Source of the DNA: Aquimarina sp. AU58
Lineage (GTDB): Bacteria; Bacteroidota; Bacteroidia; Flavobacteriales; Flavobacteriaceae
Direction of reading: 5' to 3'
Assembly (NCBI RefSeq): GCF_900312745.1
Contig: NZ_OMPD01000007.1
Span: 68,523 to 132,522 of the forward strand
Length of the DNA: 64,000 bases
Position 1 is the first letter of the stretch. Each line of letters opens with the position of its first letter. The notes under the pieces are model-generated. The model was given only the letters and a program-made list of their open reading frames with translations. It did not search any database and had not been told where the DNA came from. Below are positions 8,295 through 17,753 of this stretch, piece by piece. The position numbers and the translations under genes are program-made.

Positions 8295-10709
8295 TTAATT
8301 CACGATTAGTTTCTTGGTAGCAGATTCCCCGGTACTACTATCAAATTTAATTAGATAAATCCCTCTACCCAATGATAGGTTTCGGGCCGAAATTGTATTG
8401 ATACCTGGTTGTATACTTATTCGAGCTTTTTTACTCCCCAGAATCGTATAAATGGTTGCAGTTACATTTCCTTTTATATATTGACTTAAATGTAATGAAA
8501 AGACATCTTTTGCAGGGTTTGGCTTGATACTTAATCCTGCAAGATCACCTTCATTCTCGTCTCCCAGAATTGGTGAAACTGATTCTAACTGAGCTATTAA
8601 ACTTTCTGAAGTTGCTGATCGCCCACAAGAACCTTCGTATATTTTCACATTACTAAAAATAGAGGTATTACCACTACCTGCATCATTATCATTTATAAAA
8701 ACCAGTCTATCCATACTACCAGTATAGAAATTCCCTACCGGAATGACATACTTTTTTGTACCGCTAGCATAATTATCAAAGTTAGTTACTCCATAATTTT
8801 GAGTACCATGAACTTTAAAATACCTGGTAGAGGTTAGTGTATTATCATTTTCAAAACCAACTCCATGAATTTCTCCTTCAGAAGTACTGCTAAAATCAAA
8901 TTCTATTACTGTATTAGCAGTTACTGTATAATTCATGGCAATATATTTCCACGTATTATTTTGTAAAGAAAGTGCAGCTCCCCCGTTTTGGATTGAGAAA
9001 TTACCTGCAGTATCCTGATTAGAGAATGCTGTGATTGTAAAATCATTAAAATCTAAAGCTGTACATACGGGAGGTGTTACCGTACCATTAGATATATTTA
9101 GAGCATCGATAGTAATATCTCCTTGCCAACTGCTTCCTGTCACAACATTTAACCTTAGCTGTACGCTTGCATTACCGGCATATGCAGAGAGATCTATATC
9201 TGCAGCATTCCAATCTGTCCCTTGCGCTCCTGTTTTGGTAAACACACTTGACCAGCTTCCTGTATTATTTGTTCTGGCTTCGACAGTTAATGTTCCCACT
9301 GCACTACCTATCATATGGTATTGAAAACTTAGTTTAGGAGTTGTAAGGCTTGTAAAATTCAAACAAGGTGAATTTAAGATTGCTCTTTTAGAAGGGAATC
9401 CTGTTCCATTTCCAGATGCTTCTACATATATATACGAACTACCATCTACAGCGCTACTTGGTCCGGTACCACTAGAAGGGGTACCATTAGAATTTACGGT
9501 CCAGTCTAAATCATCTCCACCGACTTGTTTCCAAGCTCCTATATTACCTTCAAAACTTTCGCTGTAAGGGAAAGAAGCAATATCACCTGTACATTCATCG
9601 GTTGGTGGGTTTCCATCAAGTCCCATAGCATCCCAAAAATCGGGTATAGTTGCTCTTTCTCCAAAGTTAGAACCTCCCGATCCCGAGCATCCACCATAGG
9701 CATGAACACCTACCGCATTTCCTGTTGCGGCATCTATTATCGGACTTCCAGAATTTCCTCCTGTCGTATCTGTTCTATATCTCACAAACGTATTATCAAC
9801 AGATGATAATGGTCCTGTATGAGTTTGCTGTGTTTGATTATCAATACCAGTATCTGTACCAAATCCCGTTATGGTTATATTATTTCCAGGAGCACTTTGC
9901 ACTACATTAAATGATTTACCCTGTGCCTGTATAGGCGTTTGACCTGTTTGCGAATTGGCACTTGCAGTAAATACAGCCCAATCGGTCTCGGGTCTCCCTC
10001 TTACAAAGTTAGTTACAAAATTACCTATTGGATACTGATCCTCTGGCCCAGGATGTACAATGGTACGATCCGGATTAGATTTAGGTACATTAAATTCTAT
10101 AAGTTCTGCTCTGGTTCCTACGCAATGCCCAGCAGTAACTAATTTACCATTAGTAATAATCCAACCCGTACAACCGATAGGTACAATTCGTCCGATCGCA
10201 TCATCAGTAGAATCGACTCTATCATCAGTCGAGCCACATTGGGATTTTGATCCCGGATCATTTTCACCAACTCCTACTTCATGAATAGTAAAACCAATAG
10301 CCGCTTCTCCTGGTGCTACGGTTAGTTGTAGTGTTATTTTATCACCATTAAAATAAGCTGTGCTATTCTTCCACTCTTTGATAGTCTTTGATGTTAATGT
10401 TTGGGTAGCTCCGTCTAATGCAGATGTAATGGTTAGTGTACTCTTATTTCCAAGGTTTACATCTTTAAGAAATAAACGCAACCATGTAGCTCCTTTTTCT
10501 GATATGGTTTCTGTAACAATTTGCGAACTATTTTTACTTTGATTGCCATCAGGTTTTATCTCCATATCATATTTCGTATAATGTCGTGGCAGCTCATCCT
10601 GTGCAAAATTGATATAAGGTATCAACATAAAAATGATGCATAACAGCATACATACTCGATGTATAGGATACCTGTAAATGTGAAATGAGTTTGTGTTGTT
10701 TGAGTTCAT
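8295..10709 (-). CDS. Secreted trypsin-like serine protease with MAM domain and T9SS sorting domain
   Basis: The protein is 804 residues. Residues 1-37 are a signal peptide. About 170-360 is a chymotrypsin-fold protease close to the glutamyl-endopeptidase type, with His195 (VTAGHCVG), Asp243 (ETDWAVF) and Ser320 (TTGGNSGSPIID). About 385-545 (ESFEGNIGAW ... GDITIDALNIS) is a MAM-like beta-sandwich. Then follow a second beta-rich region and a C-terminal type A sorting domain (LSIKPNPAKDVFSLHL ... GIYLIKF ... KKLIVN). It should cross the inner membrane by Sec and leave by the type IX system. It is probably a degradative exoprotease. Stand-alone unit with its own terminator. Confidence 0.92.
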   Translation of the reverse strand: MNSNNTNSFHIYRYPIHRVCMLLCIIFMLIPYINFAQDELPRHYTKYDMEIKPDGNQSKNSSQIVTETISEKGATWLRLFLKDVNLGNKSTLTITSALDGATQTLTSKTIKEWKNSTAYFNGDKITLQLTVAPGEAAIGFTIHEVGVGENDPGSKSQCGSTDDRVDSTDDAIGRIVPIGCTGWIITNGKLVTAGHCVGTRAELIEFNVPKSNPDRTIVHPGPEDQYPIGNFVTNFVRGRPETDWAVFTASANSQTGQTPIQAQGKSFNVVQSAPGNNITITGFGTDTGIDNQTQQTHTGPLSSVDNTFVRYRTDTTGGNSGSPIIDAATGNAVGVHAYGGCSGSGGSNFGERATIPDFWDAMGLDGNPPTDECTGDIASFPYSESFEGNIGAWKQVGGDDLDWTVNSNGTPSSGTGPSSAVDGSSYIYVEASGNGTGFPSKRAILNSPCLNFTSLTTPKLSFQYHMIGSAVGTLTVEARTNNTGSWSSVFTKTGAQGTDWNAADIDLSAYAGNASVQLRLNVVTGSSWQGDITIDALNISNGTVTPPVCTALDFNDFTITAFSNQDTAGNFSIQNGGAALSLQNNTWKYIAMNYTVTANTVIEFDFSSTSEGEIHGVGFENDNTLTSTRYFKVHGTQNYGVTNFDNYASGTKKYVIPVGNFYTGSMDRLVFINDNDAGSGNTSIFSNVKIYEGSCGRSATSESLIAQLESVSPILGDENEGDLAGLSIKPNPAKDVFSLHLSQYIKGNVTATIYTILGSKKARISIQPGINTISARNLSLGRGIYLIKFDSSTGESATKKLIVN

Positions 10710-11016
10710 AAGAATAAGATTAAAAAAATTATTAGATTAGACATTAAATTTAGTTAGTACAAAAACTCTTGCAGCACCTTTAGTTGCTACAAAATTGTAT
10801 TCCACTAACTGGTCATCTAATTTTTTAATTAATCAAAAACCAGCGGTTTTTTTCCTATTCTTTTTTTCCGAAGGAAATAAGTTGGTTAATACTGAAGTAT
10901 TTCTTCTTCTTCCTGCTACAAGATAGAAAAGAAAATCAACTCCTCAAAAAAGTTTGGCAATCAAAATTTAAAATACATGTATTAATACTTATTTTTGCTT
11001 TTTATAGATAAATTAT
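10710..11016. other. Divergent intergenic region, protease / mnmE
   Basis: This is 307 bases with no reading frame I would defend. It must hold the promoters of both divergent genes. It includes a small A/T-rich hairpin (AAAAACC-AGC-GGTTTTT, 10835-10851) that is not clearly a terminator for either gene. Confidence 0.5.
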
Positions 11017-12408
11017 ATGATCGCACAAGATACCATAGTAGCATTAGCAACCCCTTCAGGAGCCGGGGCTATAGCGGTCATTCGCGTCTCTGGAAAAGAA
11101 GCTATTACGATCTGTTCCCCTTTATTTAGATCTGTGAGTAGAAAAGAGTTAAGTGCTCAAAAAAGTCATACTATCCACCTGGGACATATTGTTGACGAAA
11201 ACAGAATGCTTGATGAAGTTTTGATATCAATTTTTAAAGGTACTAATTCGTATACTGGGGAGCCCACTATAGAGATTTCTTGTCACGGTTCTGTATATAT
11301 CCAACAAGAAATTATTCAATTATTATTACGGAAAGGATGTAGAATGGCTAATGCCGGAGAGTTCACACTACGAGCATTTATTAATGGAAAACTAGATCTA
11401 TCTCAAGCCGAAGCAGTAGCCGATCTTATTGCGTCTGATTCTGAAGCTTCTCATCAAATCGCAATGCAACAAATGCGAGGTGGTTTTTCTAATGAGATTC
11501 AAAAACTGAGAGATGAACTCCTTAATTTTGCTTCTTTGATAGAACTAGAGTTAGATTTTGCCGAAGAAGATGTAGAATTTGCAGATCGCACTCAATTTAA
11601 AGATCTAATTACCAGAATTACAAACGTATTAAAACGTCTTATTGATTCTTTTGCAGTTGGCAATGTTATCAAAAATGGGATTCCTGTAGCTATTGTCGGG
11701 GAGCCTAATGTTGGAAAATCTACGTTGCTTAATGCATTACTAAACGAAGAAAGAGCTATCGTGTCTGATATTGCAGGAACGACTCGTGATACTATAGAAG
11801 ATGAAATTAATATTGGTGGAATCGGTTTTAGATTTATAGACACTGCCGGGATACGAGAAACCAAAGATGTAGTAGAAAGTATCGGTATCCAAAAGACATT
11901 TGAAAAAATTGAACAAGCACAGGTAGTTATCTATTTGGTAGATAGTTCTCTATTGACTGTTGATCGTATTCAAGAATTAAAAACAGAAATAGGAAAGATA
12001 AAAAACAAGTACCCGCAAAAACCGCTAATTATTGTTGCTAATAAAGTAGACAAACTTGATGATAATCAAATTTCTACTCTGACATCCAAAGTTGAAAATA
12101 TCCACCTGCTTTCTGCAAAACAAAATACTGGTGTTGAAGCATTGCAAGCTAAACTTCTTGAGTTTGTAAACACTGGTTCTTTACGCAATAACGAGACTAT
12201 TGTTACCAATTCTCGTCACTATGATGCCTTATTAAAAGCTTTAGAAGAAATACAGAAAGTACAATATGGATTAGATACCGGGCTTTCTGGAGATCTAATG
12301 GCTATAGATATTCGCCAGGCGTTATATCATTTTGGTGAAATTACAGGAGAAATTACCAGTGATGACTTACTGGGAAATATCTTTGCTAATTTCTGTATCG
12401 GCAAATAG
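11017..12408 (+). CDS. mnmE: tRNA uridine-5-carboxymethylaminomethyl(34) synthesis GTPase MnmE
   Basis: The protein is 463 residues, full length for the family. The N-terminal tetrahydrofolate-binding domain begins MIAQDTIVALATPSGAGAIA. The inserted G domain has GEPNVGKST, a DIAGTTRD switch, DTAG and NKVD. The C-terminus FCIGK carries the invariant catalytic-region Cys. With MnmG it modifies wobble uridine of tRNAs. It is a housekeeping gene transcribed away from the protease. I see no partner gene in the window. Confidence 0.98.
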   Translation: MIAQDTIVALATPSGAGAIAVIRVSGKEAITICSPLFRSVSRKELSAQKSHTIHLGHIVDENRMLDEVLISIFKGTNSYTGEPTIEISCHGSVYIQQEIIQLLLRKGCRMANAGEFTLRAFINGKLDLSQAEAVADLIASDSEASHQIAMQQMRGGFSNEIQKLRDELLNFASLIELELDFAEEDVEFADRTQFKDLITRITNVLKRLIDSFAVGNVIKNGIPVAIVGEPNVGKSTLLNALLNEERAIVSDIAGTTRDTIEDEINIGGIGFRFIDTAGIRETKDVVESIGIQKTFEKIEQAQVVIYLVDSSLLTVDRIQELKTEIGKIKNKYPQKPLIIVANKVDKLDDNQISTLTSKVENIHLLSAKQNTGVEALQAKLLEFVNTGSLRNNETIVTNSRHYDALLKALEEIQKVQYGLDTGLSGDLMAIDIRQALYHFGEITGEITSDDLLGNIFANFCIGK

Positions 12409-12599
12409 ATTTTCTTTTGTCAGACTTTTATAAAATAAAGTAGAAATGGAATTCTTCCCGTTTGAACCTTCAGAAGCATTATAACTAAGTTGGGAAGGAC
12501 TTTGCTTACTACAGATAATTAGCAAAAGGTAAAAAACAACAGTAAAATACAATTTTTGTAGCTTGATAATTTTATCTTTAAGGGTAGCTTTTGAAAAAT

Positions 12600-13625
12600 A
12601 TGATAGTCAAATTATTAATAGCAATCATAAGTGGTATTGGACTTGGAATAAGTTTGTTCTTTGGAATTTATTTACTTAGACTTAAAAAAGTCCAGAGCAC
12701 AATATTAGGAATATTACTTATTGTGCTAACGTTAAGGATTACCAAATCTGTTTTTTATAATTATATAGAGCTTCCTGTTTTTATTAAGAATCTAGGCTTG
12801 GCAGCCAATTTAGCAGTAGGCCCTTTACTATATATCTACGGACGTTCACTCTTCATAAAAACAAAGATTCAATTGAAGTCAATACTATTTCATTTTATCC
12901 CTAGTTCTATTTATGTAGTTTTTTGTAATGATATCCCTAATGAAATTAATAGTATTTTTTGGAAATTGAGTTATAGTTTCATCTTAGTACATTCATTTTC
13001 TTATGTAATAGCAAGTTTGTTTATCTCTCAGAAACGACAAATTACGGTTAACAAAAAAGTGAGAGAATGGTATATTCTATTGGTTTTAGCTCTTTGTCTA
13101 GTATGGATAGTTTATACTTTAATATTTATTAAGTTAATTCCTATCTATTCTGCTGGTGTAGTTGCATTCTCAATTCTAATGTTTATCATCCTGTTTTTAG
13201 CTTTTGACAGAAAAGGAATATTTAATAATAACTATAAAGAAAAATATCTTAATTCTAATATTACTGAAGAAGATGGTAAATTGCAGCTAAACCGGATAAG
13301 AAAATTAATAGAAGAAGAACATCTTTATTTAGATCCTAATTTAAAATTAGCATCTTTATCTTCCAGACTTAATTTATCTCCTAGAGATATTTCTATGGTA
13401 ATAAATAAACACGCCAACAAGAATTTTTCAAGTTTCATTAATGAATATAGAATAAAAAAAGCAAAGGAGTTCTTAAGTACCAGTCATCCGGATACAAAAA
13501 TTTTAGCTATTGCGTTAGATTCAGGTTTCAACAGTCTTTCTTCTTTTAATGTAGCATTCAAGTCATTTACAAAATCTACACCATCTGAATATCGATTAAA
13601 AAGTATTACCCGAATAGTTTCTTAA
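12600..13625 (+). CDS. AraC-family regulator with membrane N-terminal domain
   Basis: I choose ATG at 12600 over the TTG three codons upstream. Residues 1 to about 205 hold six or seven hydrophobic segments (MIVKLLIAIISGIGLG, VGPLLYIYGRSLF and others). The C-terminal 100 residues are an AraC-type double helix-turn-helix (LKLASLSSRLNLSPRDISMV, NEYRIKKAKEFL, ILAIALDSGFNSLSSFNVAF). This seven-helix plus AraC layout is common in Bacteroidota and acts as a one-component membrane sensor of unknown ligand. The aminotransferase gene follows 86 bases later in the same direction and is a reasonable target or co-transcribed partner. Confidence 0.9.
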   Translation: MIVKLLIAIISGIGLGISLFFGIYLLRLKKVQSTILGILLIVLTLRITKSVFYNYIELPVFIKNLGLAANLAVGPLLYIYGRSLFIKTKIQLKSILFHFIPSSIYVVFCNDIPNEINSIFWKLSYSFILVHSFSYVIASLFISQKRQITVNKKVREWYILLVLALCLVWIVYTLIFIKLIPIYSAGVVAFSILMFIILFLAFDRKGIFNNNYKEKYLNSNITEEDGKLQLNRIRKLIEEEHLYLDPNLKLASLSSRLNLSPRDISMVINKHANKNFSSFINEYRIKKAKEFLSTSHPDTKILAIALDSGFNSLSSFNVAFKSFTKSTPSEYRLKSITRIVS

Positions 13626-13711
13626 TATTTAATATTAAATCTCTATTGGATTCATGAATTCGATAGACAGTATGCCAAATTTTTAGTTGATTTAGAAAAA
13701 ACTTTAAAATT

Positions 13712-14863
13712 ATGGGTACAATAAATAGAAGACAATGGTTAAAAAATTCTTTGGTAACATCTGCAGGTTTAAGCCTATTTCCCCTGAATGCTTTTTCTGA
13801 AAATAACGGAGATCATTATAGAAAAGACTACAATACTAACAAAAGTGATGTAAGAAGATTACTTTACAATGAAAACCATCTTGGCCCGAGTAAAAATGTA
13901 GAACATATAATTAAGGAAGTTATATTTCGTAGCAATCGATACTCTACTTTTTATGAATATGATGCAAAAGCCTTAAAACAATTGATAGCAAAGCAAGAGG
14001 GATTGAAGCCCGAGAATGTGCTACTGGGTCATGGATCTTTTGAACCGTTAATATGGGCTGCAACTCATTTTGGAAGTAAAGGAGAACAAATAATTGTTCC
14101 CAGCCCAACATTTGATGTAGTTGGACTTTTTGCCAGAAAGATTGAGGCAAAAGTCACACCAGTTGAAGTAGATTCAGATTTCAAAATGAATTTGACAGAA
14201 ATGGAATCCAGAATTAGTTCTAAAACAAGTCTTTTAACTCTCTGCAATCCCAATAACCCTACAGGGACTGCCATAGAAACCGAAAGATTAAAATCGTTTT
14301 GCAGGCTTGTATCAGATAAGACCACCGTACTTGTCGATGAGGCATATATTCATTTTATGAATTCCTGGCGAAACAAATCAATGGCACCTCTCATTGCAGA
14401 AGGAAAAAATATTCTTGTTACTCGTACTTTCTCTAAGATATACGGTTTAGCCGGTTTACGAATTGGTTTTATGTTAGGGCCAGAATCACTTATAGCAGAA
14501 ATGGAGAAAAAATTCACTTTAGGGTTTCCGGGTAATATGCCTAATTCACTTAGTGTTGCATCTGCAATTACTTCACTAAAAGATGATGCCTTCTTAGAAA
14601 CATCAAAGAATAACAATATAGAAATACGAAATGCATTTTACGATGAACTTGAAAAACTTGGCTTCAATTACATTCGCAGTGAAGCTAACTTCGTCTATTT
14701 TGATGTTAAAAACTTTAAAGCTTACAAAGAGCTTATGTTGAAAAACAAAATTTTACTTGCCGGGGGTTGGCCAACGAAATCGAATTGGGCACGAGTAACT
14801 ATGGGGTCTGAGGATGACATAAGTTTCTTATTTGATAAAATGAAAGGAAAGAAATGGTTATAA
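13712..14863 (+). CDS. Tat-signal PLP-dependent aminotransferase (HisC-like fold type I)
   Basis: The protein is 383 residues. The N-terminus NRRQWLKNSLVTSAGLSLFP has twin arginines followed by WLK and a weakly hydrophobic stretch, a Tat signal. The rest is a class I/II aminotransferase like histidinol-phosphate aminotransferase: LLYNENHLGPS, CNPNNPTGTA, DEAYIHF, the PLP-lysine motif TRTFSKIYGLAGLRIG, and a C-terminal substrate Arg region (WARVTMG). A folded PLP enzyme sent out by Tat would act in the periplasm, so biosynthetic HisC is unlikely and the substrate is unknown. The stop codon lies inside a 38-bp palindrome. Possible link with the AraC gene upstream. Confidence 0.85.
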   Translation: MGTINRRQWLKNSLVTSAGLSLFPLNAFSENNGDHYRKDYNTNKSDVRRLLYNENHLGPSKNVEHIIKEVIFRSNRYSTFYEYDAKALKQLIAKQEGLKPENVLLGHGSFEPLIWAATHFGSKGEQIIVPSPTFDVVGLFARKIEAKVTPVEVDSDFKMNLTEMESRISSKTSLLTLCNPNNPTGTAIETERLKSFCRLVSDKTTVLVDEAYIHFMNSWRNKSMAPLIAEGKNILVTRTFSKIYGLAGLRIGFMLGPESLIAEMEKKFTLGFPGNMPNSLSVASAITSLKDDAFLETSKNNNIEIRNAFYDELEKLGFNYIRSEANFVYFDVKNFKAYKELMLKNKILLAGGWPTKSNWARVTMGSEDDISFLFDKMKGKKWL

Positions 14864-14879
14864 CCATTTCTTTCCTTTC
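14842..14879. terminator. 38-bp perfect palindrome spanning the aminotransferase stop codon
   Basis: Bases 14842-14860 and 14861-14879 are exact reverse complements with no spacer. The last codons and the TAA (14861-14863) therefore lie in the stem. Moderately T-rich sequence follows on the plus strand (TGATTTTACTTTTTT). It could be a terminator or an mRNA 3' stabiliser. Confidence 0.6.
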
Positions 14880-15324
14880 TGATTTTACTTTTTTAGACAG
14901 TACCTAATATACTTGTTCTCAATATTTCTAATAATTCTAACCCAAATAACATCTCATTAGTACAGCTCCTATCCTTCTATTTATAAAAAGTTATTACTAT
15001 TTGAGGATACACTGCTTTGATTTACACAGTTAAAACAGATCTTAAATGTGTTTTTAAAACCATGCTCTTTCTAACTGCAGGCTTATCTTTTTGTTAAAAA
15101 ATAACACATCATGATCTTCAGCGAGGTACTTCGTAAGTACCCTCCTCTCACTTCGACAAGTGGGTTTTGAGAGCTTATAAAGTAAAATAAGTGTGTATCA
15201 ATTCCTTATTGTTAAGAATATCTTAATAGATATCATGAATCTGATTAGGGGAAATCACGACAAATTGTAATAATGTATTACCCACTAATAACCAGGATTT
15301 GCCCCATCTTTTTTAATGAGCTAC
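14880..15324. other. Intergenic region with a REP-like double hairpin
   Basis: No credible gene is present in this 445-base gap. At 15125-15162 two hairpins stand side by side: GGTACTT-CGT-AAGTACC and CACTT-CGAC-AAGTG. They lie in a locally more G+C-rich patch that looks like the short palindromic elements scattered between flavobacterial genes. No other copy was noticed in this window. Confidence 0.45.
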
Positions 15325-16632
15325 CTATTTACTAATCGTAAAATAGAATGTAGTGCCCTTTCCTATTTCGCTTTCTAACCAAATTTCTCCTTTTAACACT
15401 TTAATTATTTTTTTTACTATTGATAATCCTATGCCAGTAGATTTATGGTTTTTGTGTAGGGATTGAAAGGTTTTAAAAATTTTACTAAAATACTTTTTGT
15501 CAATACCAATTCCGTTATCGGCTATAGTAAATTGATGTTTATTTCCTAAGTCCGTATGGTTAATCGTTATAGTACCTGCTTTTTTATCGTTATACTTTAT
15601 GGCATTGGTAATTAAGTTTTGAAATACTTGTTTAATTTTTGTTTGGTCGGTATAAAGTGTATCAGGCATCTTTCCCATTTTTATTGTCATATTCGCAGGA
15701 ACACTTATAACTTTAAGGATATTACTTAATAGTCTATCCATATTGATCATGCTTTTACTAACTACATTTTCTTCGATACTTGAGTATTCTAGCACATCAT
15801 TTATAAGTTTTTCCATATGTTCTAACGACAATTCTATTTGTTGTATGTTTAGCAATGTCGTTTTATCCAATTTATCAATATTATCTTCCTTTACCCACTC
15901 GATAAGAGTTGATATATTTCTTAAAGGAGATTTTAAGTCATGCGAAACGATATGCGCATATTCTTCTAAATTTTTATTTTTACTTTTTAATTGATGGTTA
16001 AGTTGTTTATGTATTTTCTCATTCTCAATTCTTTTCTCAAGTCTTACTGCATTATTTAATTGTTTTGCGATTACTCTAGAGATATTCATTAGCGTTAGCA
16101 AGTTGTCGTAGGTGTAATAGTTTTTCTCTTTATGTTCAGAATCAATAATGCCAATTACCTGCCCATTAAGCACAACAGGTACGGTTATTTCTGAGTAGTT
16201 AAACTCTATGTCTTGCATGTATCTTTCATCTTTAGTAGTATCATGAATCAGTTCTGGGATTCCTGTCATAGCAACCGTTCCTACAATACCTGTTCCGATT
16301 GGGATGACGAGTCTATTGATGATTTTTTTATCATTTACTTTATCGCCATAAGCTGCTAGTTGCTCCATTGATTTACCATCCTCTCTAATGAGGTACATCA
16401 CACAATCTTCGCTTTTGAGATAGTTAACAATATTTACAACAACTTCCCAGGCAATATCATAATAGTTAGTTTTACCTATAATAGATTTCACTATACTGTT
16501 TATCACATAATCTTGCTCTATTTCACTTTCAGAATAGAGTTTATAACATAACGATTTCTTCCTTAGTATTTCATGTACCTGTACTCGAATTTGCTCCTCA
16601 TCAATGATTTTATCTTTAGCTTTTTTTATCAT
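15325..16632 (-). CDS. GAF-domain sensor histidine kinase (cytoplasmic)
   Basis: The protein is 435 residues with no signal peptide or membrane helix. About 60-200 is a GAF domain (EDCVMYLIREDGKSMEQLAA, GTGIVGTVAMTG, NGQVIGIIDSE). A coiled coil leads into the HisKA box (EEYAHIVSHDLKSPLRN, phospho-His) and the HATPase domain (NLITNAIKYND, DNGIGI, KSTGIGLSIVKKI). It senses a soluble or redox signal inside the cell. No receiver domain or response regulator gene is adjacent, so it is an orphan kinase. Large gaps on both sides suggest a single-gene unit. Confidence 0.9.
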   Translation of the reverse strand: MIKKAKDKIIDEEQIRVQVHEILRKKSLCYKLYSESEIEQDYVINSIVKSIIGKTNYYDIAWEVVVNIVNYLKSEDCVMYLIREDGKSMEQLAAYGDKVNDKKIINRLVIPIGTGIVGTVAMTGIPELIHDTTKDERYMQDIEFNYSEITVPVVLNGQVIGIIDSEHKEKNYYTYDNLLTLMNISRVIAKQLNNAVRLEKRIENEKIHKQLNHQLKSKNKNLEEYAHIVSHDLKSPLRNISTLIEWVKEDNIDKLDKTTLLNIQQIELSLEHMEKLINDVLEYSSIEENVVSKSMINMDRLLSNILKVISVPANMTIKMGKMPDTLYTDQTKIKQVFQNLITNAIKYNDKKAGTITINHTDLGNKHQFTIADNGIGIDKKYFSKIFKTFQSLHKNHKSTGIGLSIVKKIIKVLKGEIWLESEIGKGTTFYFTISK

Positions 16633-16940
16633 TCTAACCAGGGGTTTTAGGTTTTTAGTTGTTTCACAATGTAATTGTTGATTGTGTAATCAACAGTTCG
16701 TTAATTACTTCAAATTAATTTACTTTTTTGAATCTGGTTATTACTTTCGATAAAATCGATGTATGTGCAGTCGAATGGTAATTTAATATCGACTATTTAA
16801 AAACGAAGCAGAGTTCAGTCATCGTTTCACAAATAGAAATACAGGATGTGGAAGGAGTTCGAAAAGGTTTTTTTCTAAAACTGAAAATAAAAGCAATACG
16901 AAATACTTTTTCTGGATTGATGCAGAGTTCGCTAAAAGGC
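16633..16940. other. Intergenic region upstream of the GAF kinase
   Basis: About 300 bases between the GAF kinase start and the terminator of the next minus-strand gene. It should contain the kinase promoter, but I could not pick out a convincing TAnnTTTG element. Nothing else seen. Confidence 0.4.
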
Positions 16941-16978
16941 AAAAAAAATCGATACTTTAATTACTTAAGGTATCGATT
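16941..16978 (-). terminator. Terminator of the 208-residue secreted protein gene
   Basis: AATCGATAC (16948-16956) pairs with GTATCGATT (16970-16978). On the minus strand a run of T follows (complement of the A run from 16941). It lies 25 bases past the stop codon of the upstream gene. Confidence 0.8.
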
Positions 16979-17002
16979 CTCTTTTAGATAAGTATAATCA
17001 TT

Positions 17003-17629
17003 CTATCTGTTTTTCTGAAGTACATCGTATATATTAATCGGTAAAAAAAGATGTCTTTGCTCATTATTTTCACCATTAGATGCAGCAAATAAATCTCTAA
17101 AATATTTTACTGCACCAACAGAATAGTTTATTTTTTCTATCCACTTATAGAAGTCTTCTTCTTTTTGATCGGTGTTAACATATTCAAATACTGTCCCTTT
17201 TAGTTTCTCTAAACCATTATCTGTAAAGACAGGACGAGAAGGCAGTTTTTTAAATTCACCTTCTTTAACCCCGAGTAAGTTTTCGATCCATTGCAGATCT
17301 GTTTGATATTGCTTAATCAATTTATTCTCTAAAGAGTGATATAATTCATCTTCAAATACAATCCTAAGCGTACTTCTTTTACCGATCATATCTCCTGTCT
17401 TAAAAGTAAGACTATTATTAATCCCTAAATGAAATTGTCCGTCATTATTACTTTCTTCCAGAACTATCGTAAAAGGAATACCATTAAGGCTTCTTACCTC
17501 AAACTCCTGATCACCAATAGATTGAATAGAAACAAGCTCGTTTTGTGCATTTACTTGCATAAAAAAGCAAGAAACCACTAGCATAAATAATATTTTCTTT
17601 ACGTTTTGAAGGTTTACTCTGTAGATCAT
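17003..17629 (-). CDS. Conserved secreted protein of unknown function
   Basis: The protein is 208 residues with a signal peptide (ILFMLVVSCFFMQVNAQ). The mature part mixes beta strands (FEVRSLNGIPFTIVLEES) with a charged helical middle and has no motif I recognise. The first ATG gives eleven polar residues before the hydrophobic core, so an internal start is possible but not clearly better. Followed by its own terminator, so it is monocistronic. Probably periplasmic; the name should stay hypothetical. Confidence 0.7.
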   Translation of the reverse strand: MIYRVNLQNVKKILFMLVVSCFFMQVNAQNELVSIQSIGDQEFEVRSLNGIPFTIVLEESNNDGQFHLGINNSLTFKTGDMIGKRSTLRIVFEDELYHSLENKLIKQYQTDLQWIENLLGVKEGEFKKLPSRPVFTDNGLEKLKGTVFEYVNTDQKEEDFYKWIEKINYSVGAVKYFRDLFAASNGENNEQRHLFLPINIYDVLQKNR

Positions 17630-17753
17630 AGCAATTTATTTTAGGTGTTCAAATTTATAATTTCATAAGCTGTTTTCAAAACTCTAACAATATTGATTTG
17701 TTATTATTTTAAAAATTGGCTTAATAGGGCTGCTATTTTTAACATTACATATA

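Noticed and set aside
10835..10851. Small hairpin AAAAACC-AGC-GGTTTTT upstream of mnmE
   Set aside because: It is between divergent genes, with a short weak stem; no clear role.
12367..12552. Minus-strand frame with a lipoprotein-like start (61 residues) overlapping the mnmE end
   Set aside because: It needs a TTG start, overlaps mnmE by about 40 bases, and has no promoter or partner; at best a gene remnant.
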